DNA of 64,000 nt from Manduca sexta (lineage: Eukaryota; Arthropoda; Insecta; Lepidoptera; Sphingidae): contig NC_051116.1 in the NCBI RefSeq assembly GCF_014839805.1, positions 8,289,556 to 8,353,555 on the forward strand, written 5' to 3'. Under the pieces are notes generated by a model, which was given only the letters and a program-made list of their open reading frames with translations, ran no database searches and was not told where the DNA came from. A program made the position numbers and the translations under genes. Shown here piece by piece: positions 42,653-54,510 of the stretch; within the stretch, counting starts at the first letter, position 1, and the number at the start of each line of letters is the position of its first letter.

Positions 42653-43075
42653 CAGTGACGAAGGGTCGATATATCCCGATTCCTACCGGCTTCCCTTTTA
42701 TAACTTATGTAAAATCTAATATATCATTGTAACAATCATTAACAATCATGTATCATTGTAACAAATTTATAAAAGGTTCTATATCATAGTTATGTTTGCT
42801 TCGTAATTATTAGTTGGTAGATTTTAGTTTTAATTTGTCTTTTTGTATAATATTAACATTGCGTACTAATTTGTGAGTGTTGTGTACTCCTATAATTGGT
42901 ACACACATCAGAATGTGACTTTATTACTTTCATGTTACAAACAAGAAATGTGTGTACTGTTGGAGGACCATATTTAAAAAAATAAATAACAATTTTCAAA
43001 TCACATTTATGCATATCTGTAGTACCTATATGTTGTGTCGGATTCCCTTTCCAAAAATGTCACCCTTCGCCACTG
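42653..43075 (+). mobile_element. hAT-type MITE (family E) with 8-bp TSD (copy A)
   Basis: Reference copy of E. Termini CAGTGACGAAGGGT and ACCCTTCGCCACTG are inverted repeats. ACGTGCAG at 42645..42652 and 43076..43083 is an 8-bp target-site duplication. CAGTG-type ends with an 8-bp TSD define the hAT superfamily. 423 bp, non-coding. Interior segments CCGGCTTCCCTTTTATAACT and ATTTATGCATATCTG are shared with the other E copies. A partial second E starts at about 43091. Confidence 0.88.
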
Positions 43076-43139
43076 ACGTGCAGTGAGTTCCAGTGACGAT
43101 GCATTTATACAACTCGATTCCTACCGGCTTCCCTTTAAG

Positions 43140-44459
43140 ATTTATTTACGTTTATTTTAGTTTTATATTAAATTTGTCGCGATATGTTAACTAAAGCACT
43201 TCTTTTGCCTCGCGTTACCTTTAAAAATATCACAATTTTTTCACTTTACTCTGCTCATATAAAGAAGAATCAAGTACAAATTAGATCAGACACCTTACCA
43301 TTACGCAGCGCAATGGACGCGTATCCTAAACGAACTTCACGTAAACAAACCAACTTGTAATTACGTTTCGGCAACTCCTGTCTTAGTTTATAGGTCGAGA
43401 TGAGAGGATTTATTCTCTATTTCGCTCTTTCTTACCGTGAGTAAGACGAGAGATATTGTTATCTTTATTTATGGGATTTCGTAGTATTGACATTATGGAA
43501 TATTACAATGAAGTTATGCTATTTAGGGTAGTATTAATAAATCAATCTTAACTTTGACTAAGAACTTAAGTAGACGATTAATATATTGAACTATGCAAAA
43601 CAATTATTTCGAATTGGTAAGAAATATTTGCGATGCACACGAGTGCTTCGGTGTAAGAATTGAATTCGTTGTTAAGCCGTATCATCGTTCGTTGAGCTAC
43701 ATATTTGATTTCTTCATTAAGAACCTTTTTAAAATATCCAAATACAAAAAAACTACGAAATAAAAATACAAAAAGCATAAGGATCAAGCAGCCATAACTA
43801 TGAGAAGCGAAAAGTATCAAACAGTAAAAAAAAAATTGTGCAGTGGTTAGCGCACACTGAAATATTGCAACGCGTAGCATTCGCCGCAAGACAACTAATC
43901 TTCATAAATTTATGAAAGACATAGACGCGACAAGAAAAATCACTAAAAATATTGCCTGAAATACTTTTAAGTCTATTGATGTTAAAATATTAAAATTGTT
44001 TTATAAAAGCATTGTATGTAATTTTCACGGTAGCAACTTTTTTGCTAAACACTTTCTCTATTACAATTTCAAAATTCGAACAGCTCAACCGTTCTAATAT
44101 TAATATCATTTTATAAAATATAAGTACTTTTTTTTTAAAGACGCTTTTTCTTATTTGTTATTACAAAATTCGAACAGCTCAACATTTTTTTCTCGATAAT
44201 GTTCACACTCAATGCTGCACGTTGCGATACAATATTAATTGATGTGTGCTATACTTTAATACGTTAATGTAGTGTTTCGAACAATCACGTGTTTAGAAGT
44301 GTTCGGTTCAATTAAATGATTAAGTAAGCGATGTTATGTGGTATAAATGCGACGAATATTCTATGCATTTGTCATCCAAATACATTCGATTTTATATATC
44401 ATAATGCTTAGTATGATACTAGCATTTTAATTTAATTGACAATAAGGAGAGACATAGAA
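43140..44459. other. AT-rich stretch, no gene (copy A)
   Basis: The 103-codon minus-strand frame (43578..43889) is Phe/Ile/Leu-rich and aligns with 57157..57564 in copy B. B's frame runs longer only because of indels, and the conservation is what alleles would show. No motif is recognised. Contains the 94-bp indel at 44071..44183. Confidence 0.35.
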
Positions 44460-44600
44460 AAAATCCATTTTTTTTTACGTGCACAGCAATTTGATCCTAC
44501 TACATCTGATGGTGAGTAGAGTGGGGTCCAATAGAATGTCGACTGACGAGAGATGATTACCCCTTTGCAGTTGACATAATTATGCCGGCCTGTTAGACAT
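44460..44600 (+). repeat. Family S3, 3'-truncated (copy A)
   Basis: TTTTACGTGCACAGC, CTGATGGTGAGTAGAGTGGG, GTCGACTGACGAGAGATGAT, ending ATGCCGGCCTGTT. Identical truncation point in copy B (57945..58075). Confidence 0.7.
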
Positions 44601-44984
44601 TTTAACAATTCTGACTCATGTTTATGTATGTTAAAATAATACATTGAAATGTAATCTATTAATTACTATGTACACCGTGTATATTTATTATACTATAGAC
44701 CGCCATTTTTTTCTTGTATATTCCAAATTTTGTAAACAAAGGTAATATATATAAATATCATAGCATACAGGACTGTCCTAGTGCAGTGATTTATGCAATT
44801 TATAACTACATTATAAATAATATGGTCCAATATTGACATAAAATAAATCAGTAAAAGCATTATCGCCAGGATAGCTTGCCTCAAAAGTAGCTTTGGATGT
44901 AAGCTTTATTAGGAAGGCGAAAGTTCTTTAACCTGACAACGGCATGACATATTGTGCATGAACATATAATAAAAAGCTAAAGAA
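44601..44984. other. AT-rich stretch without recognised features (copy A)
   Basis: The small minus-strand frame at 44693..44884 is hydrophobic from AT-rich sequence. No gene is supported. Confidence 0.35.
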
Positions 44985-45520
44985 TGTGACTCCTATCTCT
45001 TTAACGATGAAGAAAAAATATAGTAAGGAAATCTGAACCTTAGAATCCTACATTAAAATTTCGAGGGTATGAGAAATTTTATTTTTTTATTGCTTTGAAT
45101 GATGAGGCAAGCTTCCCGTTCGCCTGAAGGTAAGCGATACGACCGCCCATAAACAGAAGAAACACCATCCAACCCCCTGAATAACAAAGTATCGTTTGGT
45201 ATTCCACTGCGCTCGCCGTCCTGAGTCATGAGATGTTAAGTCTCATTATATCCAGTAGTTACACTGACTACAATGTCCTTCACACAACAGTGACTACACA
45301 CTGCTGCTTGGCGGCAGAAATAGATATTGTAGTGATACCTACCCAGGCGGAGTCTCACATATGAGAAACCTACCAACAGTAAATCTGCCTACAGTAGGCA
45401 GATATTGAGTAATATAGAGTTTTTTTTTCGACTAATATGTAGAGATTGTTCTCAATATTGGAGGAGTCCCGTGCTCAGCAGTGAGACAGTATATAATACA
45501 AGTTGGTATTAATGTATGTA
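44985..45520 (+). mobile_element. S1 SINE interrupted by family F (copy A)
   Basis: S1 pieces at 44990..45072 (TTTAACGATGAAGAAAAAAT ... TTTCGAGGGTATGAGAA) and 45457..45515 (GGAGGAGTCCCGTGCTCAGC ... TATATAATACAAG) are separated by family F at 45077..45383. Same arrangement in B (58470..58985). Confidence 0.65.
45077..45383 (+). repeat. Interspersed family F nested in S1 (copy A)
   Basis: TTGCTTTGAATGATGAGGCA, CGCCTGAAGGTAAGCGATAC, GAGATGTTAAGTCTCATTAT and TACCTACCCAGGCGGA. Followed by a hairpin TCTGCCTACAGTAGGCAGA just outside. Confidence 0.75.
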
Positions 45521-46955
45521 TGTACTAACATCGAAGTCATCTCTCCCGAATCAATTATCAATGCACAGAACATCCGTCGCAAAGTATCAAAAAGGTTTAG
45601 TTATCTTGAGAAAAGTCAAAGAAACTCAATAATGATGAGAAAAACTAAAGACACAAGCGCAAGATAGATGAAGGCTCTTAAATCAATAGAATAGAGAAAG
45701 TTCCAGGCGCAGATTTAGGTTCAGGGGAGACAATATCATTAATCTTAGAATTGTAACGTTCAATGTCGGGACGTTTGATTTCGAATCGTCGATAAAAAAT
45801 TTTGGTTATTATTTCAATTCGAATTAATGGACTAATAACGTAAGCCGTTTGCAGAATACATTTTTAGCAAAGAAAAAATATTGTGGTAATATTTTTAATT
45901 CCAAAAATATTAATTTATTTAATATAAGAGAATATGCAAATTGCTCGTTATTTAGTTAATATAATATATTCATTGGGGGTCATGAACCCCTTAAATCACC
46001 TAAATCCGCCTCTGATCGTTATGATAAAAATATACTACTAATTAATAAAATATCGCTTCACGCCAGGGACAAAAAAATAATTATCAAAAATTTTGACAAT
46101 ATTGATTTAAGGTGTAAAAAAATACTCACATGTGTAATCCCAACTGTCTTGATCATTTTTGAACACGTTCAGTCTCTCAGGCTGCAACAAACGGACAGAC
46201 AAAATTTATTTTAATTATATAATCATAGATATTATGCACAAAAGTGGTTAGGGATAACTTACTACTTTTACACACATTTTAAGTAAATACAGTGCATTTA
46301 AATAGAAATATAAACAGACAAGATGACCATTTCTTAAAGAAAGGCGTACAGGGCAAAAATATGATTTATTTTTAAAACATCGGCTTAAAAGACCAATAGA
46401 ATGAGCACAAAAATATACACACATTTCCCAACTATTTAAATAAAAGAATAATAAACCATCGAATGGAATATTTTAAAAAGTAATTCGAATTTCGAATTAA
46501 TTTAAATAACTATCCAGAAAATATATTCGAAATATGAATAAGTCGTAAATACCGCGTAATTTAAATTGTAAGAATAAATTGTACAGTTAAACAAATAGCA
46601 TGCAGTAAATGCAAAGCATTCGAGCGTTACATAAAAACGTAAGTAATTTTAATGTGGCCCATAAACGTGAATGCGACGACTACTGGCCGACATCCATGTG
46701 ACAGTTGAGATCGATTCGGTGTTGAAACTAAAAAATAATGTATTACGATTTTTGTGTATGGTGGCGCGTATTATAAAGATATGGTATTTATTTTAATATT
46801 GTATTCCAGAATTAACAAAGCTTAATTATTCCAACCTAAACTTTGTACACATAGAAGGGAAAGTAATTTAATTATATTATTAAATAACCTATAAAATAAT
46901 ACCAACGCTTGTATATTATTTAGCAAACGTTTCTAGTCAATTAATTCCAGTTATT
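45521..46955. other. AT-rich stretch without recognised features (copy A)
   Basis: No gene or repeat is assigned. The B counterpart (58990..60432) has frames at 59360..59641 and 59694..59903 that are not conserved as frames in A, which argues against coding. Confidence 0.4.
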
Positions 46956-47216
46956 TTGTATGTTACAAAATTGTATGTTACATCACGCCTGTGTTCCCAA
47001 AAGAGTAGGCAAAGATGCAACCAGGGCACGGGCACATTTCGTCTGCGTATTCTCCCTCAGAGTGATGGCATGCCACGTACAAAACACAACTACGCCACCG
47101 CGGCATTTTGTATAATACATATATTTATGTTGTATAGCACTTCATTTTGTTTTTTATTGGTCGTTGGCAACCACAATTCCTCTGGAACTATTATTATAAA
47201 TTTGAGTCGAAGATAG
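46956..47216 (-). repeat. S2/LINE-tail-like repeat (copy A)
   Basis: TACATCACGCCTGTGTTCCC, AAGAGTAGGCAAAGATGCAA and CCAGGGCACGGGCAC look like the reverse complement of the S2/LINE 3' tail. AACTACGCCACCGCGGCATT looks like the reverse complement of an S2 A-box region. The identical 86-codon plus-strand frame in A and B is a by-product. Confidence 0.45.
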
Positions 47217-47223
47217 CAATGTA

Positions 47224-47345
47224 GCAGTGGCGAAGATCAATATTACCCGAGTCCTGTCGACTTCCCTTTCGTAATTCAAGTAAAATCTAATTAGAACTAT
47301 GTAGACCGCATTAATGCATATGAGTACCTAAGTATATGTTGCGTC
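47224..47345 (+). mobile_element. Family E MITE, short copy (copy A)
   Basis: CAGTGGCGAAGATCAATATT, ACTTCCCTTTCGTAATTCAA, ATTAATGCATATGAGTACCT and ATATGTTGCGTCG match E in order. The right terminus is missing. B: 60701..60825. Confidence 0.65.
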
Positions 47346-48904
47346 GTGTGTAGCAAGCTCTTTTCACACCCGCAAATAACTCATTCGCATTTGCACAATC
47401 TCTACTATAAAAAAAAACTGACAAATCCAACTTGCCCCACCACTATCCCTTATACTGCGACCACGCTCGCGTACCCCGCACAACACGATCGTCCAATTTT
47501 TCGTTACACACTACGCGGCTAAAATTTTTATTATCCCTTGTTTTACGTACCGTGAATATATATGGGTTAGCATTGCGCCGCGCCGCGGGGAGGGAGGCCG
47601 GCAAAGTTGCTTTTTTTATGCCGGCAATAAAATGCTAGGCTGTTTCGTCGAGTAATATTTTTATTTACGGAACTATATGACTTGTTCAAATAGTAATTTA
47701 GGTTATGTTTTATTGTTTAATATTTTGTAGAGGTTTTAGGGAATGGTAGAGACTTTTTATGATATAGTTTTTTTTTATTTTTCTGAAATTCGCCTGGCTA
47801 CTAAGTTGATTACTCAAGTCATGAAAATATAAATATAATGGAGGTATTCTTATTGAAGAAATATGCATAATGCATATTCTTTATTAATCGTTAAAATCTG
47901 ATGAAAAATTCACAACTTATAAGCCACTGAAATTAGGTAGTAGCGGTGAGTGTCGAAAAACAGAAAAGAGACGAAATACTTGCATGTGACGTCAGCGGGC
48001 ATTACGATGCGTGCGAATGAAAGAGATGGAGCGACATCCCCACGTAGCAATATTTGAAATTTGAATTACCGCCTCATTTCTTATCGAATTTTAATGTCGT
48101 TTTCACAGAAAGATTTCTTTTTTGCACTAATTGCTGTTACATATTAAAGAATGCATAAAATCAAACAAAGTCAACTACCCTACTGACGTATATTTATTCA
48201 CAGACAGCCAACTAACACACGGCAACGTAAAAGGTTTCACTGTTCAGGCTTGCCTTAGACTATAATCGACCTACGAGACTATGTTTAAGCTTAAAGCTCG
48301 GACATGTCTAAGAGCTTAAGATATCCGTTACATACAGGAACGCTGCTCCGTAGAGGCTAATGATGCGGGCTGTGGGAAGACAGGGGTTGGGCAGGGGAGA
48401 GATCTACTGCAAATATGTGGATTGTCATTATGCGTCTGTACAACTCGCATCTTTAGAAATAAGGTGACTTAACCCAAAAAAGACGATTTGTGGGAAACAA
48501 ATAAGTAAAAAATTAATATAATATACAATGCAGTAAATTGGGCGGTCGTCGAAAGTGATAATCTCAGTTTCTCTTCTATATATTTGTTAAGAAAAATAAA
48601 AACAAAAACCGCGATACAATCTGGAAAATTAGTTTAATTTCAATATAATTTTGTCTTTTTCTCGTCATAGGATTATACAGCATGCTTTTTTAACAAAATC
48701 AGAAAATATTATATAAATTTTGAGTTAGTTGAATTTAGTTCTAAGTTGCGAACTGTAATATAACTTCATGAGATACATTTTTTCTCTTAATCATCTTTAT
48801 GTTCAGTATTTAGACGTGGATTTGTATTGATTTGTATGATTCCTTGGGTTCGATACCCGAAACATGTTTGTATAATTTTATTCTCCTGTTTTTTTTTTTT
48901 TTTC
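47346..48904. other. Stretch with a GC-rich patch, no gene (copy A)
   Basis: 47430..47620 is GC-richer (TTGCGCCGCGCCGCGGGGAG) but the frames differ between copies. A palindromic AATATGCATAATGCATATT at 47860..47878 resembles a dimeric POU-factor site. 48840..48858 has a tRNA B-box-like GGGTTCGATACCC with no intact tRNA around it. Confidence 0.35.
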
Positions 48905-49125
48905 ATTTTGGTATTTTTGTACGTGCACTGTAAAGTGATCCCTCTGCACCTGATAAGTGAAGTGGGGGGGTCCAATAGAATGTCAACTGTTAATACAATT
49001 ATGCCGGCCTGTTGGAACCGGATATACACAGTCTGATCCCGAAACGCGACACGTGGCTATGGCGAGTTTCAACACCTTGTGCACGGCGGTCGCTATCCGG
49101 GCGGATATAAAATATATCCTAACAC
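48905..49125 (+). repeat. Family S3, internally deleted (copy A)
   Basis: ACGTGCACTGTAAAGTGATC, GGTCCAATAGAATGTCAACT, then directly AATACAATTATGCCGGCCTG, so the central GACGAGAGATGATTACC part is deleted. Ends ATATAAAATATATCCTAACA. The same deletion is in B (62385..62600). Confidence 0.75.
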
Positions 49126-49482
49126 CACGGAATTTGCTGATTATACTAGGCATTTTTATATTTATTTATTATTACATCAAAACGAAACCCAAAGTATTCC
49201 CTTCACGATTAACGTTAAAAACTATCCCGAGATCAAAGGAGAGGGAGACCGACCGCGCACAATATTTAATTTAATTTCTTTCACAATTCAACTTTGAAGC
49301 CACACAAGTGGGCCCCGAGCGGCCGAGCGCGGGACCAAACAATTTAATGTTGCACAAAGACGCACAAACGAACCAGACTCAGCACGCTGTTGGTACGGCG
49401 GGGCGTTTTGCGTGCGTGATTGTATTATAATGTCTAGGGTAGTGTTAGGATTATTGATTTATCGCGAAAGTGGACCGATCAG
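49126..49482. other. Stretch with GC-rich patch (copy A)
   Basis: GGGCCCCGAGCGGCCGAGCG near 49312 and ACGGCGGGGCGTTTTGCGTG near 49395 form CpG-rich patches shared with B. No gene is supported. Confidence 0.3.
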
Positions 49483-49630
49483 CAGTGGCGAAAGGTGAAA
49501 TTTTCCGAAAAGGAACCCGACACAACATATAGCTACTAATATGCATAAATGCGTTTTGTAAATCGTTATAATGGTAATTAAATTCTACATAAAAGAAGCC
49601 GGCGAACATCTGGTTATATGGACCCTTCTC
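49483..49630 (-). mobile_element. Family E MITE, uninterrupted copy (copy A)
   Basis: CAGTGGCGAAAGGTGAAATT, GGAACCCGACACAACATATA and ACTAATATGCATAAATGCG, then AAGAAGCCGGCGAAC. It serves as the empty-site comparison for the Helitron insertion at 17167..17359. B: 62956..63110. Confidence 0.7.
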
Positions 49631-49806
49631 CTTTGCCAAAGTTTTTTGAGATGCTTACGAATGGCTTATTTGGATTGGTTTATTGTTGAAGTCGGATATC
49701 AGATTAAGATTGAGATTGTTTAATAAAAAAGGGTGTAAACGGTGAGTTAGCACGCTGTTTGAATAAGAGAGTTTTGTGATGTGAGACAGTTTGGGCAGTG
49801 GTGTGT

Positions 49807-50306
49807 NNNNNNNNNNNNNNNNNNNNNNNNNNNNNNNNNNNNNNNNNNNNNNNNNNNNNNNNNNNNNNNNNNNNNNNNNNNNNNNNNNNNNNNNNNNNNN
49901 NNNNNNNNNNNNNNNNNNNNNNNNNNNNNNNNNNNNNNNNNNNNNNNNNNNNNNNNNNNNNNNNNNNNNNNNNNNNNNNNNNNNNNNNNNNNNNNNNNNN
50001 NNNNNNNNNNNNNNNNNNNNNNNNNNNNNNNNNNNNNNNNNNNNNNNNNNNNNNNNNNNNNNNNNNNNNNNNNNNNNNNNNNNNNNNNNNNNNNNNNNNN
50101 NNNNNNNNNNNNNNNNNNNNNNNNNNNNNNNNNNNNNNNNNNNNNNNNNNNNNNNNNNNNNNNNNNNNNNNNNNNNNNNNNNNNNNNNNNNNNNNNNNNN
50201 NNNNNNNNNNNNNNNNNNNNNNNNNNNNNNNNNNNNNNNNNNNNNNNNNNNNNNNNNNNNNNNNNNNNNNNNNNNNNNNNNNNNNNNNNNNNNNNNNNNN
50301 NNNNNN
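49807..50306. other. Assembly gap, exactly 500 N
   Basis: 500 consecutive unknown bases, a placeholder length that does not measure a real distance. All reading frames running across it are artefacts. Confidence 0.99.
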
Positions 50307-50392
50307 AAATCCCACTAAGATTTAAGCACCACGGTGGGTGCCAACATCGAATATCGCACACATGCACAAAACAACCTAATAACGCACCATAG

Positions 50393-50490
50393 CGACGTCA
50401 CAGACGAATAGCAAGCACTTCCTGCATCCGCCACTTCCGGTGACGTCACGGCAGCCATATTAAACGGCCGCCATATTTGAAAATGGCCGC
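50393..50490. promoter_or_regulatory. CRE/ETS/YY1-like cluster (copy B)
   Basis: Same sites as 36354..36450, including CACTTCCGG directly joined to TGACGTCA (50441..50448), all unchanged. Confidence 0.35.
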
Positions 50491-51914
50491 CAGGTACATA
50501 GACGCGTGAGTTCAAGCGGTTTTCAGGTCAAGTTAACTTGTTATATTTATTGGCAACTTTCAAGATGTCTAAGTTTGTGGGAAGTTCGAGAAATTCAGTT
50601 TGTTTTTACACTCGACCTCTTTCGAGTTGATTTATATTAGTTTCCAGTTAGTTCTTGTGGGTTTAACTCTTACATCAATATCTTGGAATAAAAGATTCTT
50701 AGATGAATAAAACTTAAGAAAAATATTTATATTCGAAAAAATCTGCGTAGAATCACGCTTGTGTACTTAAGAAGGTAATGAGATAAAAAAAAGTACACTG
50801 GCGTCTCGTTACCACTTTTCGATAATATACTCAAATATTAAGAAGCCTATCACTTAGTTTTCCTAGATACAAGAATAAGAAAAACATTTACACAGATCTA
50901 AAATTACCAAAATTGAACTCTGAATCTCGAAATTCAAAACAGACGCACGAATTTATATTTATCTTAAACATCGTAATATCTAATAGCGACCTTAAACCGA
51001 TTGCACATCAAATAAGAAACAATAATCATTTCTTATAATAAAGATATGAACCGATGTTAACTGACGGGTTGCCAAATACTTGGGAAATAAGCTGACGAAT
51101 ATCATTAAAGGGGTTAGCAGAAATGTTCATGGTTGAGGAAAATCAGCGATTGATGCAAAATCGAAGTCAATCTTCGAACTACCGACCGTCATTACCATAT
51201 CAGCTATTAACACAACGCTAAATCGATTTTTGGCAAATATCTGTTAGAAAGCAAAATGATTATTTCTGTATCTTATTTAAATTTACAAAATTTATTTTTT
51301 TTGCTATAAATGAATAATTCTTGAATTACACAAAACGCTCATTAAGAAAGCTATAGTATTATAAAATTTATCTTATTTTTCCCTTTTAAATATCACTCTT
51401 GTAAAGTTGCCATTTTCAAGTTAGCGTAGTGTTAATTGCAGCTGTCGATTTGTAAATGTTTGATGATATTAAGTATGCTAGGTAAGAAATAAACGATTGG
51501 TTTAAAATCGAAATTAAAATCCGAACTACTGGTCATCATTTCTTATTTATTTTATATTTGTAAATGATAAAATAAATTAAGAACTCTAGGCATTGTGTTA
51601 CAGTAAATTAATACTTTAAAGTCCTTGCGCGTTACGAATAGCCAAAATGATATAAATAAAAAAGATAAATTAATCAGAAATCCACCAAAAACATACATTT
51701 TACAAGGAAAATTCCGACATCCCTACGAGGTTTTATTAGTACAATTCAAATAGGAGCATGGATTCCAATGTCTATGAATTATTATGTCGACGACGTTGCC
51801 AACACTAACGCGGGGAATTTCGGTAGGTTATCAAAATACAAGGAATTCGAACGTTTCATCGTAATCTTGATTTGTGGTATTGTCAATATTTATTATATTG
51901 TACTAATGGTATAT

Positions 51915-52260
51915 AAAAGCGCTGTTGTTGTTGTGCAATACTAATACAAAAATAAAAATGGCATTGTTTGGCTTTTAGCCTTATCCTATCTGCATTTTTT
52001 GCTATCGTGACACCAACATCGTGAAATATATACAACATTCTTTTGGTATGCGAGTGAAAACCCGTTATAGCGTGGTGGAATAAGGCCTTATTCCTTATCT
52101 GGAGGCTATATCCGACAGTACATTATAAACAGATATTATATTTTTTATATGCATTGCTGTTTGTTAATACAAAATAAAATTGAATTGTTTGTCTGTTAAA
52201 CCTTCATGCATCGCTATAACCGGCATCGTATATATACAACATTATTTTAGTATATTCATC
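51915..52260. repeat. Rearranged segment with S1 remnant (copy B)
   Basis: A segment like 52148..52258 (GCTGTTTGTTAATACAAAAT ... ATATATACAACATTATTTTA) also occurs at about 51920..52060 in diverged form. Between the two lies a decayed S1 3' end (TAGCGTGGTGGAATAAGGCC ... ACAGATATTATA). Copy A has only one such segment (38240..38345), preceded by a full S1. Confidence 0.65.
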
Positions 52261-52352
52261 ATCATTATCATCATCAGTAGTCCCAGGATGTCCACTGCTG
52301 AACATGGGCCTCCCCCAAAGATTACCAGATCGCCCTATTGGAAGCGGCCAAA
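52255..52352 (-). mobile_element. RTE-type LINE 3' end fragment (copy B)
   Basis: Counterpart of 38357..38460, with a shorter (TCA)n run. The S1 of copy A is absent immediately beyond it. Confidence 0.65.
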
Positions 52353-52864
52353 TTTAGTATATTAAAAACCCGAAATTAGTTTGTTGAAAATCATTAGGAC
52401 GACGTATTGCACTATAAAAATATATTAAAATTTCGTCAAGCTGGTCTACCGGATTGTATTTTTAACAACCTTTAAAAATGTATAAGAAATTTTCCGTAGT
52501 ATGACAGGTTTCTACAAACTCCTTAATCCGTTCACCATGTGGACAAGCAAACCGTTTAAATAAAATACAATTTTGTAATTCGCGAGCGCTGCGCCTTAAC
52601 AGTTTATAGTTGTCAACGCAGGGCAGGATTTGGATATGATTGATCCCCGCCTTAGTTTCAAAATGATATGATTGGAGAAATATCTAGACGGTATTGTTGC
52701 AAAATATATTTCTATCTTCTTGCGGTAATAGCTCTGTAGAAATGCCGAGCAAGGATATTTTCAGAAAAAAAACTATAAAACGTTAGTATGTTCACCATGA
52801 AATCATAAACGTTTAAGTAAAATACAATAAATTCAAACAGCAGCCATAATCATATAATAATTAT

Positions 52865-53010
52865 TTGTATGCATTATGTAATCTGATAAAGATCGCTGAA
52901 ATCCACTGGATGCAGGCCGCTTCCATTAGGTTGGTTGGGAAATCGGGAGGAGGAAAAAACAAGAGGTCCATGTTCAGCAGTGGACACCTCTTTATGGTTG
53001 ATGGTATGAT
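52865..53010 (+). mobile_element. RTE-type LINE C-terminal fragment (copy B)
   Basis: An open frame reads NLIKIAEIHWMQAASIRLVG then KRSMFSSGHLFMVDGMIMT. On a diverged scale this follows the RTE end pattern DLIKVAGxxWMxAA...(shifted) FSSG. The reading frame survives better than in A (39358..39480). It is a remnant, not a functional gene. Confidence 0.55.
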
Positions 53011-53540
53011 TATGACCATACATGTCTTTAACTACGGATCTAATGATAAATTAGTTTTCTCTGAGACTCACCGTGCTTCACTGCTCGGTGTCATAAAATG
53101 CGTGCGGTGCTGATCCTGGCTTACAGGAAGTATAATGTGGGACCTATAACCCCCTACCCGAAATACTCCACAACTAGATACATCCCTGGCAGGTTTTACA
53201 GCAAGAATAAAACTGCAAATATATGCAAAACGCATCAACATTCGGCACTCGGTATCGTTCATTTTTTTAATATCACACTGTTACGAATTCATCCGAAAAC
53301 GGCTGAGGATTTGAGTCGATTTGTAGTGATTTTACGAAGCTTAGATATTTTGGATATAAGAACGGATTTTAATTCTAAGATCTAAATTTTGGCATTGGAT
53401 TTGATATTTGCCCAGGCTTAGATACTAACGTATTTAATATGAAACTTTATTAATTAAATCGTCGGAACTGAAGTATATCAACTGAATAGTTTATCTATGA
53501 GAATTCATTTATATGTCGACATATGTAACAACAAAAAAAA

Positions 53541-53830
53541 CGGCGATAGCCTGGTTGAGTGAGGAACGGACTGCCGAGACGAATGCCCGCAGGATCAAAT
53601 CCCAAGGACACTTCTGATTTTTCTAAAATTATGTGTGTATTCTTTGTGAATTAATCGCTTGTTTTAACGATGAAGGAAAACACCGTGAGGAAACCTACAT
53701 TCCTATAAGAATTTTGAGGGTATGTCTACCAATCCGCATTAGGCCAGCGTGGTGAACTAAGGCCTAATTCCTCTCAAGAATAGCGGAGGCCCGTGTCCTG
53801 CAGTGGGACTATAATATAGGGTCGATATTA
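53541..53830 (+). mobile_element. S1 SINE (copy B)
   Basis: Counterpart of 39915..40210 with its own substitutions and the same internal deletion. Confidence 0.85.
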
Positions 53831-54174
53831 TTATAATTTTTATATAACATCAATAGGAATCAGATAAAACATATCAAGATAGATAAATGCAATTATTCAG
53901 TGACCTTTTAGCATCATAACTCCAAGGTTCTCGAGACAGAACATTGCTGACGGAAGGAATACAATTATCACAATTTCCAAGATTCTAGGAAGTAATCTGA
54001 AATCCCTCCTCGTAATGACCTGAAGGTAGACTCCACGTGATTACCGCTCATTCACAAAGCGAACTCTGGCCGTTTGCAATTTCCGGCCAATGTTAGAAAG
54101 GCAGTTATCAGAAATACTCACTAAGAGTAATCACAGTAACTTGATCACTAGGCGCTTCTTAGAAATGTTCTGCT

Positions 54175-54510
54175 GGTGGTGAGATATATTTCATATCCGC
54201 CCGGATAGCGACCACCGTACACAAGGAGTTGAAACCCACCATAGTGGGCTACGTAAGTGTGTCGCGTTCCGGGATCGGTGTATATAACAGGCCGGCATAA
54301 TTGTGTCGACTGTCAAAGGGTAATCATCTCTCGTCAGCTGATATTGGAAACCACTCCACTTACCATCAGATGCAGTAGCGTCAAATGGCCGTGCTTGTAC
54401 AAAAAAAAATGTTTAGCAATTTTTTATTAGAACTTATTACTGAGATCAAAGTTGTCTGAATGCAATACCCGACTTAATTGCCAATGGAAGGTATTGTTTT
54501 TCTATTATGC
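54175..54510 (-). repeat. Family S3 with extension (copy B)
   Basis: Counterpart of 40535..40930. The extension is shortened (the TTAATATGAGG part is deleted). Confidence 0.7.

Larger units (their letters stand above)
36268..49806 (+). repeat. Copy A of the ~13-kb duplicated block
   Basis: 13,539 bases matching 50307..63281 in the same order and orientation, with scattered substitutions and indels. It begins AAATCCCACTAAAGATTTAA and ends GGGCAGTGGTGTGT at the N gap. Repeats inside, given separately, are mostly shared. A-specific sequence includes the S1 at 38471..38807 and 94 bp near 44071. The abutment to the gap points to a contig-end overlap rather than a biological duplication. Confidence 0.93.

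Noticed and set aside
43578..43889. 103-codon minus-strand frame, 135 codons in copy B
   Set aside because: Its composition reflects AT-rich DNA, its extent differs between copies through indels, and it has no motif.
46956..47216. 86-codon frame identical in both copies
   Set aside because: It overlaps an S2/LINE-tail-like repeat and has no recognisable protein features.
48840..48858. tRNA T-arm-like GGGTTCGATACCC
   Set aside because: No A box or acceptor stem around it. More likely a SINE head remnant.
49704..50392. Long open frames of 175 to 206 codons on both strands
   Set aside because: They consist almost entirely of the 500-N gap and carry no sequence information.
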